DNA of 64,000 bases from Winogradskyella eximia (GTDB lineage Bacteria; Bacteroidota; Bacteroidia; Flavobacteriales; Flavobacteriaceae). Position numbers and translations under genes: made by a program. Below are positions 47,101-55,063 of the stretch, one piece after another; the first letter of the stretch is position 1, and every line of letters starts with the position of its first letter. The notes beneath the pieces were generated by a model. That model was not told where the DNA came from. It worked only from the letters and a program-made list of their open reading frames with translations, and made no database searches. The stretch covers positions 186,001-250,000 of the forward strand of contig NZ_QRDV01000002.1 in the NCBI RefSeq assembly GCF_003386165.1. Direction: 5' to 3'.

Positions 47101-50100
47101 GTTGTTTCCGTTGGATTTATGGTTATTGATGCACTATTTTGTCCTGTGCTCCATAAAAAGTTAGAACCTCCAGTTGCGCTTAAAATCACGTATTCACCTT
47201 GGCAAATTGTAACATCATTGCCGGCGTTTGCTATAACTTCTGGTATTACAGTAACTACCACTTGTAATGTAGTTGAACAACCATTACCTGAAAAACCTGT
47301 AACAGAATAGGTTGTTGTTTCTAAAGGACTAACGTTAATAGAGCTAGAATTTTCTTCAGTACTCCATAGATATGTGTCCGCTCCATCAGCAATTAAATTT
47401 GTACTCTCACCTTCATAAATAATAACGTTTTCACTAACCGTTAAATTTGGTAATTCATTTACTGTAACTGTAACATTATCAGAGTCAGAATTACCATAAT
47501 CATCAGTTACAGTAACAGTATATGTTATTGTTTCAGTTGGACTAACAGTTATAGTACTACTTGTATCTCCAGTATCCCAAAGGTATGTTAAACCTCCTGA
47601 AGCATTTAAAACAATATTTTCGCCACTACAAATAGCAACATCGTCACCTGCTTCTGCAACTACTTCTGGAATTACCGTAACAATAACTTCAGAAGTGCTT
47701 TCACAACCATTTTCCATAAAAGCAGTAACGGTATATGTTGTTGTTTCAATTGGATTTACTACTAAAGTATCTGTGGTTTCACCAGTATTCCATAAATACG
47801 AATCTCCTCCTGAAACTTCAAGTGTAGTGGAGTTACCTGTAATGATAACAGTATCCTCACTTATAATAATTTCAGGTGTTGGTAACACAGTAACCATAAC
47901 ATCGTCAGTAGACGAACAGTTATTAGTAGTTACTTCAACACTATAATTTGTGTCTTCGTTAGGGTTTACTGTAATAGATGCAGTAGTATCTCCCGTGCTC
48001 CACAAATATGAATCTCCACCTTCTGCTGTTAAAACAACAGATTCTCCATTACAAATTATTTGATCCTCACCAGCATTAGCTATTGGTATAGGGTTAACAG
48101 TTACGGTCACTTCATCCGAATCAGAATTTCCAAACCCATCTTCAACTGTAACTGTATATGTTATCGTTTCTAAAGGTGTAAACGTTGGAGATGAACCTGA
48201 ATTTCCGGTGTTCCATGTATAAATTACTCCACCTGATGCATTTAAAGTAATACTTTCTCCTAGGCATATTGAAACATCTTCGCCTGCATTAGCACTTAAA
48301 ACATCCACTACAGTTACTAGTATTTCAATAGTATTTTGACAACCATTTTCAGAATATCCAGTTACTGAATATGTTGTATTTACTTCTGGACTTACTGTTA
48401 TTTCTGCTGTTGTTTCACCTGTACTCCATAAATAAGAAACTCCACCGCTAGCTGTTAGCGTTACAGAATTTCCGAACATAACAAACACGTCTTCATTGGC
48501 TGTAATACTTGGAATTTCATTTACAAAAACTGTAACTGTATCTGTATCTGTAAAACCAAAATCATCTTCAACTGTAACAGTATAAGTTGTTGTTGTTTCT
48601 GGACTAACAACAAGATCCGAAACATCTTCACCATTATCCCACAAATACGTTGAGCCACCTGAAGCAGACAGTGTAATGGTTTCCCCATTACAAATAGTTA
48701 TATCATCTCCTGCATTGGCAATAACCTCCGGCACTACAGTAACTGTAACATTCACAGTAGATATACAGCCATTTGCACCAAGAGAACTAACAGAATAAGT
48801 TGTTGTAACGTCTGGTGTTACTGTAATAGACTCTGTTGTTTCACCAGTATCCCATTCGTAATTATCTCCTCCACTTGCAGTTAAGGTTGTTGTTTCACCT
48901 TCTACAATTACTAAATCTTCTGTAATAGAAATATTAGGTGCATCGTTAACAAAAACGGTCACTTCATCTGTACTAGAGCAATTATTAGAAATTACTTCTA
49001 CTATATATGTGGTTTCTAATTCAGGACTAACTTCAATAGATGCAGTTGTATCTCCTGTACTCCATAGATATGATGTTCCTCCAGTTGCTGTTAAAGTAGC
49101 AAATTCTCCCTCACAAATAATTTGATCTTCACCAGCTTCTGCCAATGGTAATAAACCCACAGTAACTGTAACACTATCCTCGTCTGAGTTTCCTTCATCA
49201 TCAGAGACAGTTACAGTATAGGTTGTTGTTTCTGTAGGATTAACCTCTATAGTTGAAGTAGTTTCACCATTATCCCATAAAAAATTCGATCCTCCTGCGG
49301 CCTCCAATATCGTTGTTTCTCCTTCACAAATGTTTTGATCTAAACCTGCATCTGCCACAGGTAGTAAATCAAAAAAAAAGTTTAGAGAAAAATCATCAAT
49401 AGCAACAATACTTCCTAAACCTCCATTTGCACTGTAATAAGTTACTGTAAAGTTATAGGTGCCTTCTTCAACTAAGTAAGGTTCGAAATTTAAACCAACA
49501 TGTCCATTTGGAAGTCCTGCATAAATAGCATCACTCTCAATCCAGCTTCCATTAGTTGGTCCAGTCCACGTAACACCTACACTTTCAACTTCTGTACTAT
49601 CATCACCACCTTCTGGAATACATCTAAAATTTATTCTATCACCTTCTTCTTCTAGATTAATCGTTGCATCTGATTCTATATTTTGAATAACCAAATCTGT
49701 TTCTGCATTATAAAGAACATAAGTTCCATAAAACTCATCTACTACGGTAATGATTGAATTATTAGTAATACCACCATCATTTGCAGTAAATATTATTTCT
49801 ACTTCACCTTCAGCAATTGCAGAAACTAAACCGTTTTCATTTACAATAGCAATTGATTCATCACTACTTGACCAGATCCCCGTAATGTCTGAAGTATTAG
49901 AAGGGAAAAACTCTGTTGTTAATTGAACACTTTCGCCGAGTTCTAGAATCGAAGTTTCGGGTGTAATTAATAAAGATTCTAATGAGATAACAATATTTGT
50001 AACTGTTAATTCTGTAGTATCTGTAAATCCACCATCCATTGATGTAAAAGTTATCGTTACTACTCCTTCAGAAACGGGTGTAACTACACCACCTGAATTT

Positions 50101-51728
50101 ACTGTAGCAATTGTTTCATCACTACTACTCCATGTACCATTTTTGTTTGTTGCATCTTCTGGAAATATTGTTGCAGTTAAACTAATTGTGTTTGGCATAT
50201 TTACTGTTGCAATTTCTGGGGTTACTTCTACTCCAGTAGCTTCAATTATCTCAATTCCATTAAGATCAATTTCATTTAAATATTCTTCTACACCAATATA
50301 CCCGCTTGGCCAAGCATAATTAGATAAATCTTCATCTGCGGCAAAACCTCTTGCTGTTTTCCATACGTCTGGCATTCCATCATTATTACTATCAAAACCT
50401 GATGGTCTTGTATTTTGAGGAACCGTTGGATAAGGTATTGAAGTCTTACTATCATAATAACTACCTTCATAAGTGTCATTCTGAATCATTAAAATATCGC
50501 TTGCATCTTTATCATCGCGGTAAGGATAAATAGATCCATTTGCATTTAGTGTTTTATCTGCACCTACATCATTTAGCAAATCAATATAAACTTGATTAGC
50601 TGGCTTTATTGCAAAATTTTGACCTACTAATGCAAAGGGCGTATTTGTAAAATACTGATCTGGTACTTGTATATTCTCAGTTAAATGTGATCCTGCAAAA
50701 ACTGACCACATATCTCTATCATCAGATAAAGGTGTTTCTCTTTGTCCTGTTACTAAACTACCAGCAGCATAAATTAAAGGATTATCGTGAGAAGTTGTCT
50801 GTACTTTTTGTAGAAATCTAGAAGAGATGTATTCATCACCAAACCAACCAGGAAGTCTTATTCCATTTACTGCAGTTTTGTAATAGTTATTAACAACATT
50901 ATATGTTCCACCTCCTGAAATACGTACAAGTCTATATTTCCAATTGTAAACTATATTATTTATAATATCGTACTGACCATCCCCTTTAGGGTTTGGAAAT
51001 CTATGTGAAATGTTACTAAATACATTATTAACGAATGTAAAATCACCATCTTCGTTATCTACTCCTAATATTGTTCCTGTTTTACTATCTTGAAAAAAAC
51101 AATTTTGCATTGTAATATTACCCATTGTTCCGCTACTTGAAGCTAAACTTCCAGATTCGTCACCACCATGACTAAAAGTACAGTGATCCACAATAATATT
51201 ACTTCCTCCAGTAAACCAAAAAGCGTCTTGAATACTTGATGGATTACTTCTGAAACGAACATATCTGATTATAACATTACTAACGTTCTGAAACATAAAT
51301 TCAGATGTTAAAATAGTAATCCCTCCAGCTGGAGCCGATTGTCCTGCTATTGTTATATTGTCATAATTTGATCCACTTATAATTGGTGTGTAATCCCACT
51401 GACTTGTAGCGTCTATTTCACCACTCACATCAAATACAATGATTCGAGGACCAGGTGTCTGTATGGCTTCTTTTAAACCCCCTGGCGCATTCCAATCTAA
51501 GGTTGTTACATGTATAACTTGACCTCCACGCCCACCAATAGTATATGCACCTGCTCCTTTTGCTGTTGGAAACGCTAATTGTTGCGCATTTAATGTAGAA
51601 GAAAAAAGGAGTAAAATAAGTATTAATTTATAGCCAATTGTTTTTAGGGGTTGTATGCTAGTTCTCATAAATTTTTGGGACATTATAATTTTAAGTAGGT
51701 TTTGCAATTTAGAAAATAATAAAATCAT
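44163..51728 (-). CDS. Giant T9SS protein: pectate-lyase-like domain plus 23 Ig-like modules
   Basis: 2521 residues from ATG at 51728; Met21 (51668) heads a better signal peptide (MRTSIQPLK... ending LNAQ). Domains: PL1-like parallel beta-helix (about 50-400) with VDHCTFSHGGD near 182 and a catalytic-type arginine about R243 in SHRFPNP; a Ca-binding NNDGMPD stretch; two BIG2 Ig-like domains (about 495-660); a carbohydrate-binding-like beta domain (660-785); 23 Ig-like modules of about 71 residues (790-2425); and a type A T9SS sorting domain (2440-2521; VYPNPATD, SGVYFVKF). It should be a secreted or surface polysaccharide lyase on a very long stalk. Pectate-lyase activity is inferred. A promoter lies at 51913-51944. 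Confidence 0.9.
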   Translation of the reverse strand: MILLFSKLQNLLKIIMSQKFMRTSIQPLKTIGYKLILILLLFSSTLNAQQLAFPTAKGAGAYTIGGRGGQVIHVTTLDWNAPGGLKEAIQTPGPRIIVFDVSGEIDATSQWDYTPIISGSNYDNITIAGQSAPAGGITILTSEFMFQNVSNVIIRYVRFRSNPSSIQDAFWFTGGSNIIVDHCTFSHGGDESGSLASSSGTMGNITMQNCFFQDSKTGTILGVDNEDGDFTFVNNVFSNISHRFPNPKGDGQYDIINNIVYNWKYRLVRISGGGTYNVVNNYYKTAVNGIRLPGWFGDEYISSRFLQKVQTTSHDNPLIYAAGSLVTGQRETPLSDDRDMWSVFAGSHLTENIQVPDQYFTNTPFALVGQNFAIKPANQVYIDLLNDVGADKTLNANGSIYPYRDDKDASDILMIQNDTYEGSYYDSKTSIPYPTVPQNTRPSGFDSNNDGMPDVWKTARGFAADEDLSNYAWPSGYIGVEEYLNEIDLNGIEIIEATGVEVTPEIATVNMPNTISLTATIFPEDATNKNGTWSSSDETIATVNSGGVVTPVSEGVVTITFTSMDGGFTDTTELTVTNIVISLESLLITPETSILELGESVQLTTEFFPSNTSDITGIWSSSDESIAIVNENGLVSAIAEGEVEIIFTANDGGITNNSIITVVDEFYGTYVLYNAETDLVIQNIESDATINLEEEGDRINFRCIPEGGDDSTEVESVGVTWTGPTNGSWIESDAIYAGLPNGHVGLNFEPYLVEEGTYNFTVTYYSANGGLGSIVAIDDFSLNFFFDLLPVADAGLDQNICEGETTILEAAGGSNFLWDNGETTSTIEVNPTETTTYTVTVSDDEGNSDEDSVTVTVGLLPLAEAGEDQIICEGEFATLTATGGTSYLWSTGDTTASIEVSPELETTYIVEVISNNCSSTDEVTVFVNDAPNISITEDLVIVEGETTTLTASGGDNYEWDTGETTESITVTPDVTTTYSVSSLGANGCISTVNVTVTVVPEVIANAGDDITICNGETITLSASGGSTYLWDNGEDVSDLVVSPETTTTYTVTVEDDFGFTDTDTVTVFVNEIPSITANEDVFVMFGNSVTLTASGGVSYLWSTGETTAEITVSPEVNTTYSVTGYSENGCQNTIEILVTVVDVLSANAGEDVSICLGESITLNASGGVIYTWNTGNSGSSPTFTPLETITYTVTVEDGFGNSDSDEVTVTVNPIPIANAGEDQIICNGESVVLTAEGGDSYLWSTGDTTASITVNPNEDTNYSVEVTTNNCSSTDDVMVTVLPTPEIIISEDTVIITGNSTTLEVSGGDSYLWNTGETTDTLVVNPIETTTYTVTAFMENGCESTSEVIVTVIPEVVAEAGDDVAICSGENIVLNASGGLTYLWDTGDTSSTITVSPTETITYTVTVTDDYGNSDSDNVTVTVNELPNLTVSENVIIYEGESTNLIADGADTYLWSTEENSSSINVSPLETTTYSVTGFSGNGCSTTLQVVVTVIPEVIANAGNDVTICQGEYVILSATGGSNFLWSTGQNSASITINPTETTTFTVTVSDDYGNSDTDSVTVVVNDLPSLNLNEEITILEGESANLVVSGANTYLWDTGETTASISVSPTESTIYSVTGFSSNGCQITEEILVVVASIVVADAGNNVVICNSQNVTLTASGSSYFSWSTGETTASIVVSPTETTTYTVVVSDDYGNIDSDHVTITVPDLTNVSVSDNITIIEGEATTLTASGANVFLWSTGENSSSISVSPSETTTYTVVGSSYNCESEELQVTVTVIPEVVANAGNNLTICNGESVTLNASGGANYLWSTGDTSASIIINPTETTIYTVTVFDNYGNSDSDSVTVTVDNVPVITLSEDITIIEGESATLIASGANAYLWSTSQDSSTITVSPTETMTYTAIGYSSINSCESEEAQVTVTVIPSLIANAGNDVSICNGESVTLNATGGSNYLWSTGETSASFTINPAETTVYTVTVSDNYGNSDSDSVTVTVDNVPVITLSEDITIIEGESSILTASGANAYLWSTGQDSSTITVSPTVTTTYTAVGYSSLNSCESEEVQVTVTVIPSLIANAGNDVSICNGESIILNASGGSNYIWNTGQSGESISVNPTETTTYTVTVSDNFGNSDTDSVTVTVNELPNLNVSENITIIEGESANLLVSGAETYLWSTGETEDSITVSPLETTTFVVTGTSNTCSVQEEITVTVIPLFIASAGSDAFVCDNTTYEVILTANEGDSYLWSTGETTQSIIVSPLSTTSYTVTVINGEQEDSDDVMVYVDLSPIVNILNGESIEILNGDFVTLSATGANSYEWNNGATQPNIAVSPSVTTTYEVKGYIGDCYDEKQIVVNVLQPVIADAGEDVLICLNEVTTLTATGGDEYIWSTGETTQSIEVSPSETTDYTVTVFNALDFAEASIQVEVDTNCTDQVNNPSGIVKDFDFNVYPNPATDIINVKFSGVLAVSDVHIYDVTGKLIQRTQISNENVSTSATIQIDISLLQSGVYFVKFIGEETDVTKKIIVN
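44450..49365 (-). repeat. Tandem array of 23 Ig-like modules (coding)
   Basis: Modules of about 213 bp follow each other without gaps. Two main types mostly alternate: type A begins ANAGxDxxICxGES and ends with an SDSDSVTVTV strand; type B begins SEDITIIEGES and ends ESExxVTVTVIP with paired cysteines. Two modules are of a third kind (NNCSSTD near the end). All share LWSTGETTxSIxVxPxETTTYxV. Typical CxxG modules of this kind form rigid stalks. Confidence 0.9.
45481..46344 (-). repeat. Recent 432-bp tandem duplication inside the Ig array
   Basis: Positions 45481 onward and 45913 onward are nearly identical, including about 69 consecutive identical bases. A second shared block, from about 45706 and 46138, has the same 432-bp offset. 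The unit is one A+B module pair (144 codons). Confidence 0.8.
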
Positions 51729-51749
51729 AATGTGTTTAAGCGCTTAAAT

Positions 51750-51795
51750 ATTCGACGAAACGCAATTAATTGTTAATTTTTTCGTTAAAAAGTAA
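51750..51795 (-). promoter_or_regulatory. Leader motif shared with another T9SS cargo gene
   Basis: The minus strand has TTTTTAACGAAAAAATTA then AATTAATTGCGTTTC, matching the leader at 18513-18560 in order and spacing within a few bases. It lies in the untranslated leader of the giant gene. Confidence 0.35.
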
Positions 51796-51912
51796 ATAAA
51801 TGTAAGGAAAAACACACATCATTGTTATGATTTTAATCTTTAATCATATACGGTGATGCAAAGAGTTTAGACCATATCAGTTAAACATTTAACACTTTGT
51901 CGGATTTTTTTA

Positions 51913-51944
51913 CAAAAATAATGATGATAGTAAACAAATAGCAA
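51913..51944 (-). promoter_or_regulatory. Flavobacterial promoter (TTG-N21-TATTTTTG) of the giant gene
   Basis: On the minus strand TTG (51944-51942) is followed after 21 bases by TATTTTTG (51920-51913). Both elements and the spacing fit the -33/-7 consensus. Confidence 0.55.
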
Positions 51945-52193
51945 AGTGATTTCTTTAGTTATACAGAGTTATTAACAAACTTAAACTCAGATTTTTTTAA
52001 TTATGTTATATTATTAACTTAAAGGTTAGTAGTGTATTATGTTATAAATACTAATTTTTACTAAGATTAATTAGATTGGTAGATTTAGAGTCTATTATTA
52101 TCAGTACAAATTAGTTCATTAACGCTAAAAATGTTTTTTTTGCAATTATTATACTATAATTGATTTACCTAAATATTTCTCAATTTTCTTTTT

Positions 52194-53810
52194 ATGAAAA
52201 AATTACGAATTGCTTTAATCACAAACGTCCACTCTTTTGCTTGGCAAAAAACTATTATTGACGAATTGATTAGTTCTCCTTTTTCAGAAATAGTATTGAA
52301 CATAAACGTCAAAGCTGACGATAATACGAATAGAAATTCCAATAAAAAAATACCATTTTTATTGAAAATTTTTTTTAAAATTGATTCTAAGTTTTTCAAT
52401 CCGACACCTAATGCTTTAAAAGAAACAATTACATCAGATTTATTGAGAGACATGCCTCTATTTAAGATTACACAGGGTTGCAATTTTGGTGAACTTGAAG
52501 ATTACGATTTAGATGTTATAATTAACCTTACTGATAATAGTACTCCAACAGACTTGGCAGATGTAACCAAATATGGAGTTTGGTTTTTAAATCATTGTAA
52601 TTTAGAAACTATTAACAAACGTCCTTATGGTATTTGGGAGATGTTAAACAAAGAGCCTGAAATGACTAGTGTTCTTAGATATATAAACACAGGAATGCAA
52701 TTTCCTAAGACTATAGATCAAACATTTTCTTGTACAGATAGATTAAGCTACAAAAGAAATCTAAATGATATTTTATGGCAATCTCATTCTTTAGTGAAAA
52801 GAAATCTTAAACTTTTGTCTACCTATATAGAATTATTTGATAAAAAACTAAATTCTAACGCTTCTATTTATAGCGATAAACCAATAACTATACCTTTCTT
52901 ACCTCCATCAAATATTGAGATTTTAGGTTTTGGCACGTCATTATATTTAAAGAAAGCTTTTCAAGTAATAAAAAGTAAGTTTCAATTTGATCAGTGGGCA
53001 TTAATTTTTTTTAATAATAAAAACAATGAAAATCCTTACGATTTAAAAAAGTATACTAAAATATTACCACCGAAAGATCGTTTTTGGGCAGATCCCTTTT
53101 TAATTAAACACAATGACATCACCTATCTATTTATTGAAGAATTAATTTACAAAAATAAACTTGGTCATTTAGCTGTTATGGAAATAGATGATGAAGGAAA
53201 TTACACAAAACCACAAACCATATTAGTTAAAGATTATCACCTCTCTTATCCTTTTGTTTTTCAGGATAATGGGAATTTTTATATGATACCAGAAACAAGT
53301 GGAAATAATGATATTCAATTATATAAAGCCACTAATTTTCCTTTAAAATGGGAATTGGAAAAAGTAATAATGAAAGATGTTGTTGCAGTAGATACCACAA
53401 TATATAAAGAAGATGATACTTATTGGATGTTCACTAACATAAAAAAACACAAAGGTGAATCTAAACATGTAGAACTTAATTTATTCTCTTCTAATTCATT
53501 ATTTGCAGATGAGTGGGTGCCACACCCATTAAACCCTATAGTTTCTGATATTAAAACAGCAAGACCAGCAGGAAAGCTATTTAAAGCCAAAAACAAACTT
53601 TATAGACCTTCTCAAAATTGTTCCAATCATTATGGATATGGATTAAATATATCTGAAATTACTACTTTAAGTAATAATGATTTTAAAGAAACTATAATTG
53701 CTGCTATTAAACCAGACTGGAGCAAATCTATTAATTGTACACATTCTTTTAATTCTGCAGAACAACTTTATATCAGCGATATTAAAATAAAGAGAAATCG
53801 GTTTTTCTAA
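52194..53810 (+). CDS. Formyltransferase-like / GINT1-type beta-propeller protein
   Basis: 538 residues, no signal peptide. Residues 1-190 resemble the formyltransferase fold: IALITNVHSFAWQ start, DLDVIINLTD, and GVWFLNHCN with a following RPYGIWEML. From about 240 the sequence has blade-like repeats (RFWADPFLI, YLFIEEL, GHLAVMEI, SYPFVFQDNGNFYMIPE) typical of the N-terminal domain of plant glucosamine inositolphosphorylceramide transferase, a GH43-like five-bladed propeller. In bacteria the combination occurs in glycan clusters. It probably modifies a sugar in this polysaccharide, but donor and acceptor are unknown. It heads the plus-strand polysaccharide run. Confidence 0.65.
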   Translation: MKKLRIALITNVHSFAWQKTIIDELISSPFSEIVLNINVKADDNTNRNSNKKIPFLLKIFFKIDSKFFNPTPNALKETITSDLLRDMPLFKITQGCNFGELEDYDLDVIINLTDNSTPTDLADVTKYGVWFLNHCNLETINKRPYGIWEMLNKEPEMTSVLRYINTGMQFPKTIDQTFSCTDRLSYKRNLNDILWQSHSLVKRNLKLLSTYIELFDKKLNSNASIYSDKPITIPFLPPSNIEILGFGTSLYLKKAFQVIKSKFQFDQWALIFFNNKNNENPYDLKKYTKILPPKDRFWADPFLIKHNDITYLFIEELIYKNKLGHLAVMEIDDEGNYTKPQTILVKDYHLSYPFVFQDNGNFYMIPETSGNNDIQLYKATNFPLKWELEKVIMKDVVAVDTTIYKEDDTYWMFTNIKKHKGESKHVELNLFSSNSLFADEWVPHPLNPIVSDIKTARPAGKLFKAKNKLYRPSQNCSNHYGYGLNISEITTLSNNDFKETIIAAIKPDWSKSINCTHSFNSAEQLYISDIKIKRNRFF

Positions 53811-53946
53811 ATTTTAATATAATTTGAGTTGCTATATTAAATAGGAAACCATTGTTTTAACGAAATTAATTTCCAATCAACTTAAAAAGAGTGCAGATTA
53901 ATTCCTTTTAGTCATATTTGCCACAATAAATTTTAACCTACATATT

Positions 53947-55044
53947 ATGAGTATTGCAACCAAAGCAAAATCAGATCGATTATATCATCTTGATTTAATT
54001 CGTTTTATAGCTGCACTATACGTTGTATTTTATCATTATTGCTTTAGAGGTTACGCTAAGGATGGTCTTTCTATTTTAGAATTTAAACCATTAGAAAGCT
54101 TTTCTAAATATGGTTATTTAGGTGTTGATTTATTTTTTATCATTAGTGGTTTTGTAATTTTAATGTCCGTTAGAAATTCTAATTTAATAGATTTTTGTAT
54201 TTCAAGATTTACAAGATTATATCCTGCATTTTGGTTCTGTGTAGTTATATCAGCTATTGTAATAGCACTATTTGGTGGATCTGTTTTTAATATTACATTA
54301 AATCAAGTGTTATTTAACTTAACTATGTTTAACGGCTTTTTTGGCGTAGAACATGTAGATGGTGTTTATTGGTCTCTCGTAATAGAATTAAAGTTTTATA
54401 TTCTTGTAGGAATAATATTATTTTTCAAAAAGCTTAAGTATATCAAATTCTTAGGCTATTTATTATTAGCTATCTCAATACTACAATTAATAATTCCGTT
54501 TGCAGGCGCACCAAAATTTCTTCAAGTCATCTATTATGTAACATTTGCACGTTGGAATCCTTACTTTGTTGCAGGCATGTTCTTTTTCTTAATGAAATCA
54601 GAAAAAAATATAATAAAGAATATTATTCCTGTAATTATTGCTTATGGTGTTTCTTTGCGATATGCGATTTTAACTGTTAATTTTAGAAATGAGGAATATG
54701 GTTACGGATTTTCTAATGAGGTAGTTATATTATTGATTACTATTTTTTTCATATCAACATTTTTAATAAGTACAGGGAAACTACAATTTTTAAATAAGCG
54801 TGTTTTTATGTCGCTTGGAGTACTAACCTATCCTCTTTATTTATTACATCAAAATATTGGTTATATTATTTTTAATAATTTCGGAAATACCGTAAATAAA
54901 TGGATGTTGTTAATTCTAGTAATAGCAATAATGCTTGTTGCTTCGTATTTAATTAGTAAAAAAATAGAAAAACCATTAGGAACCTTTATGAGAAACAAGC
55001 TAAAAGCAAGCCCTCTTCTTTTAAAGCTTAAAACTAAATTTTAG
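53947..55044 (+). CDS. AT3-family membrane O-acyltransferase (OafA-like)
   Basis: 365 residues with about ten membrane helices. The family start, LYHLDLIRFIAALYVVFYHY (12-31), carries the conserved Arg and the His thought to be catalytic; YWSLVIELKFYI lies near residue 142. Such proteins move acetyl or other acyl groups across the inner membrane onto surface sugars. There is no fused SGNH domain, so it might rely on one of the SGNH proteins further along. It lies 19 bp before the flippase gene. Confidence 0.88.
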   Translation: MSIATKAKSDRLYHLDLIRFIAALYVVFYHYCFRGYAKDGLSILEFKPLESFSKYGYLGVDLFFIISGFVILMSVRNSNLIDFCISRFTRLYPAFWFCVVISAIVIALFGGSVFNITLNQVLFNLTMFNGFFGVEHVDGVYWSLVIELKFYILVGIILFFKKLKYIKFLGYLLLAISILQLIIPFAGAPKFLQVIYYVTFARWNPYFVAGMFFFLMKSEKNIIKNIIPVIIAYGVSLRYAILTVNFRNEEYGYGFSNEVVILLITIFFISTFLISTGKLQFLNKRVFMSLGVLTYPLYLLHQNIGYIIFNNFGNTVNKWMLLILVIAIMLVASYLISKKIEKPLGTFMRNKLKASPLLLKLKTKF

Positions 55045-55063
55045 CGCAAGTAACTCTACAAAA

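Larger units (their letters stand above)
51729..52193. other. Divergent intergenic region, 465 bp
   Basis: No gene is seen. The minus-strand side holds a promoter (51913-51944) and a leader of about 180 nt with the shared T9SS motif (51750-51795) and a palindromic AAGCGCTT (51738-51745). On the plus strand, CTTTGTCGG (51894-51902) recalls the sequence before the 601-residue gene, in the opposite sense. No clear -7 box is found before the gene at 52194. Confidence 0.4.

Noticed and set aside
44450..49365. Regular direct repeats that could suggest a CRISPR or other non-coding array
   Set aside because: The period is about 213 bp, the repeats are divergent in DNA and lie in one long open frame with Ig-like module signatures.
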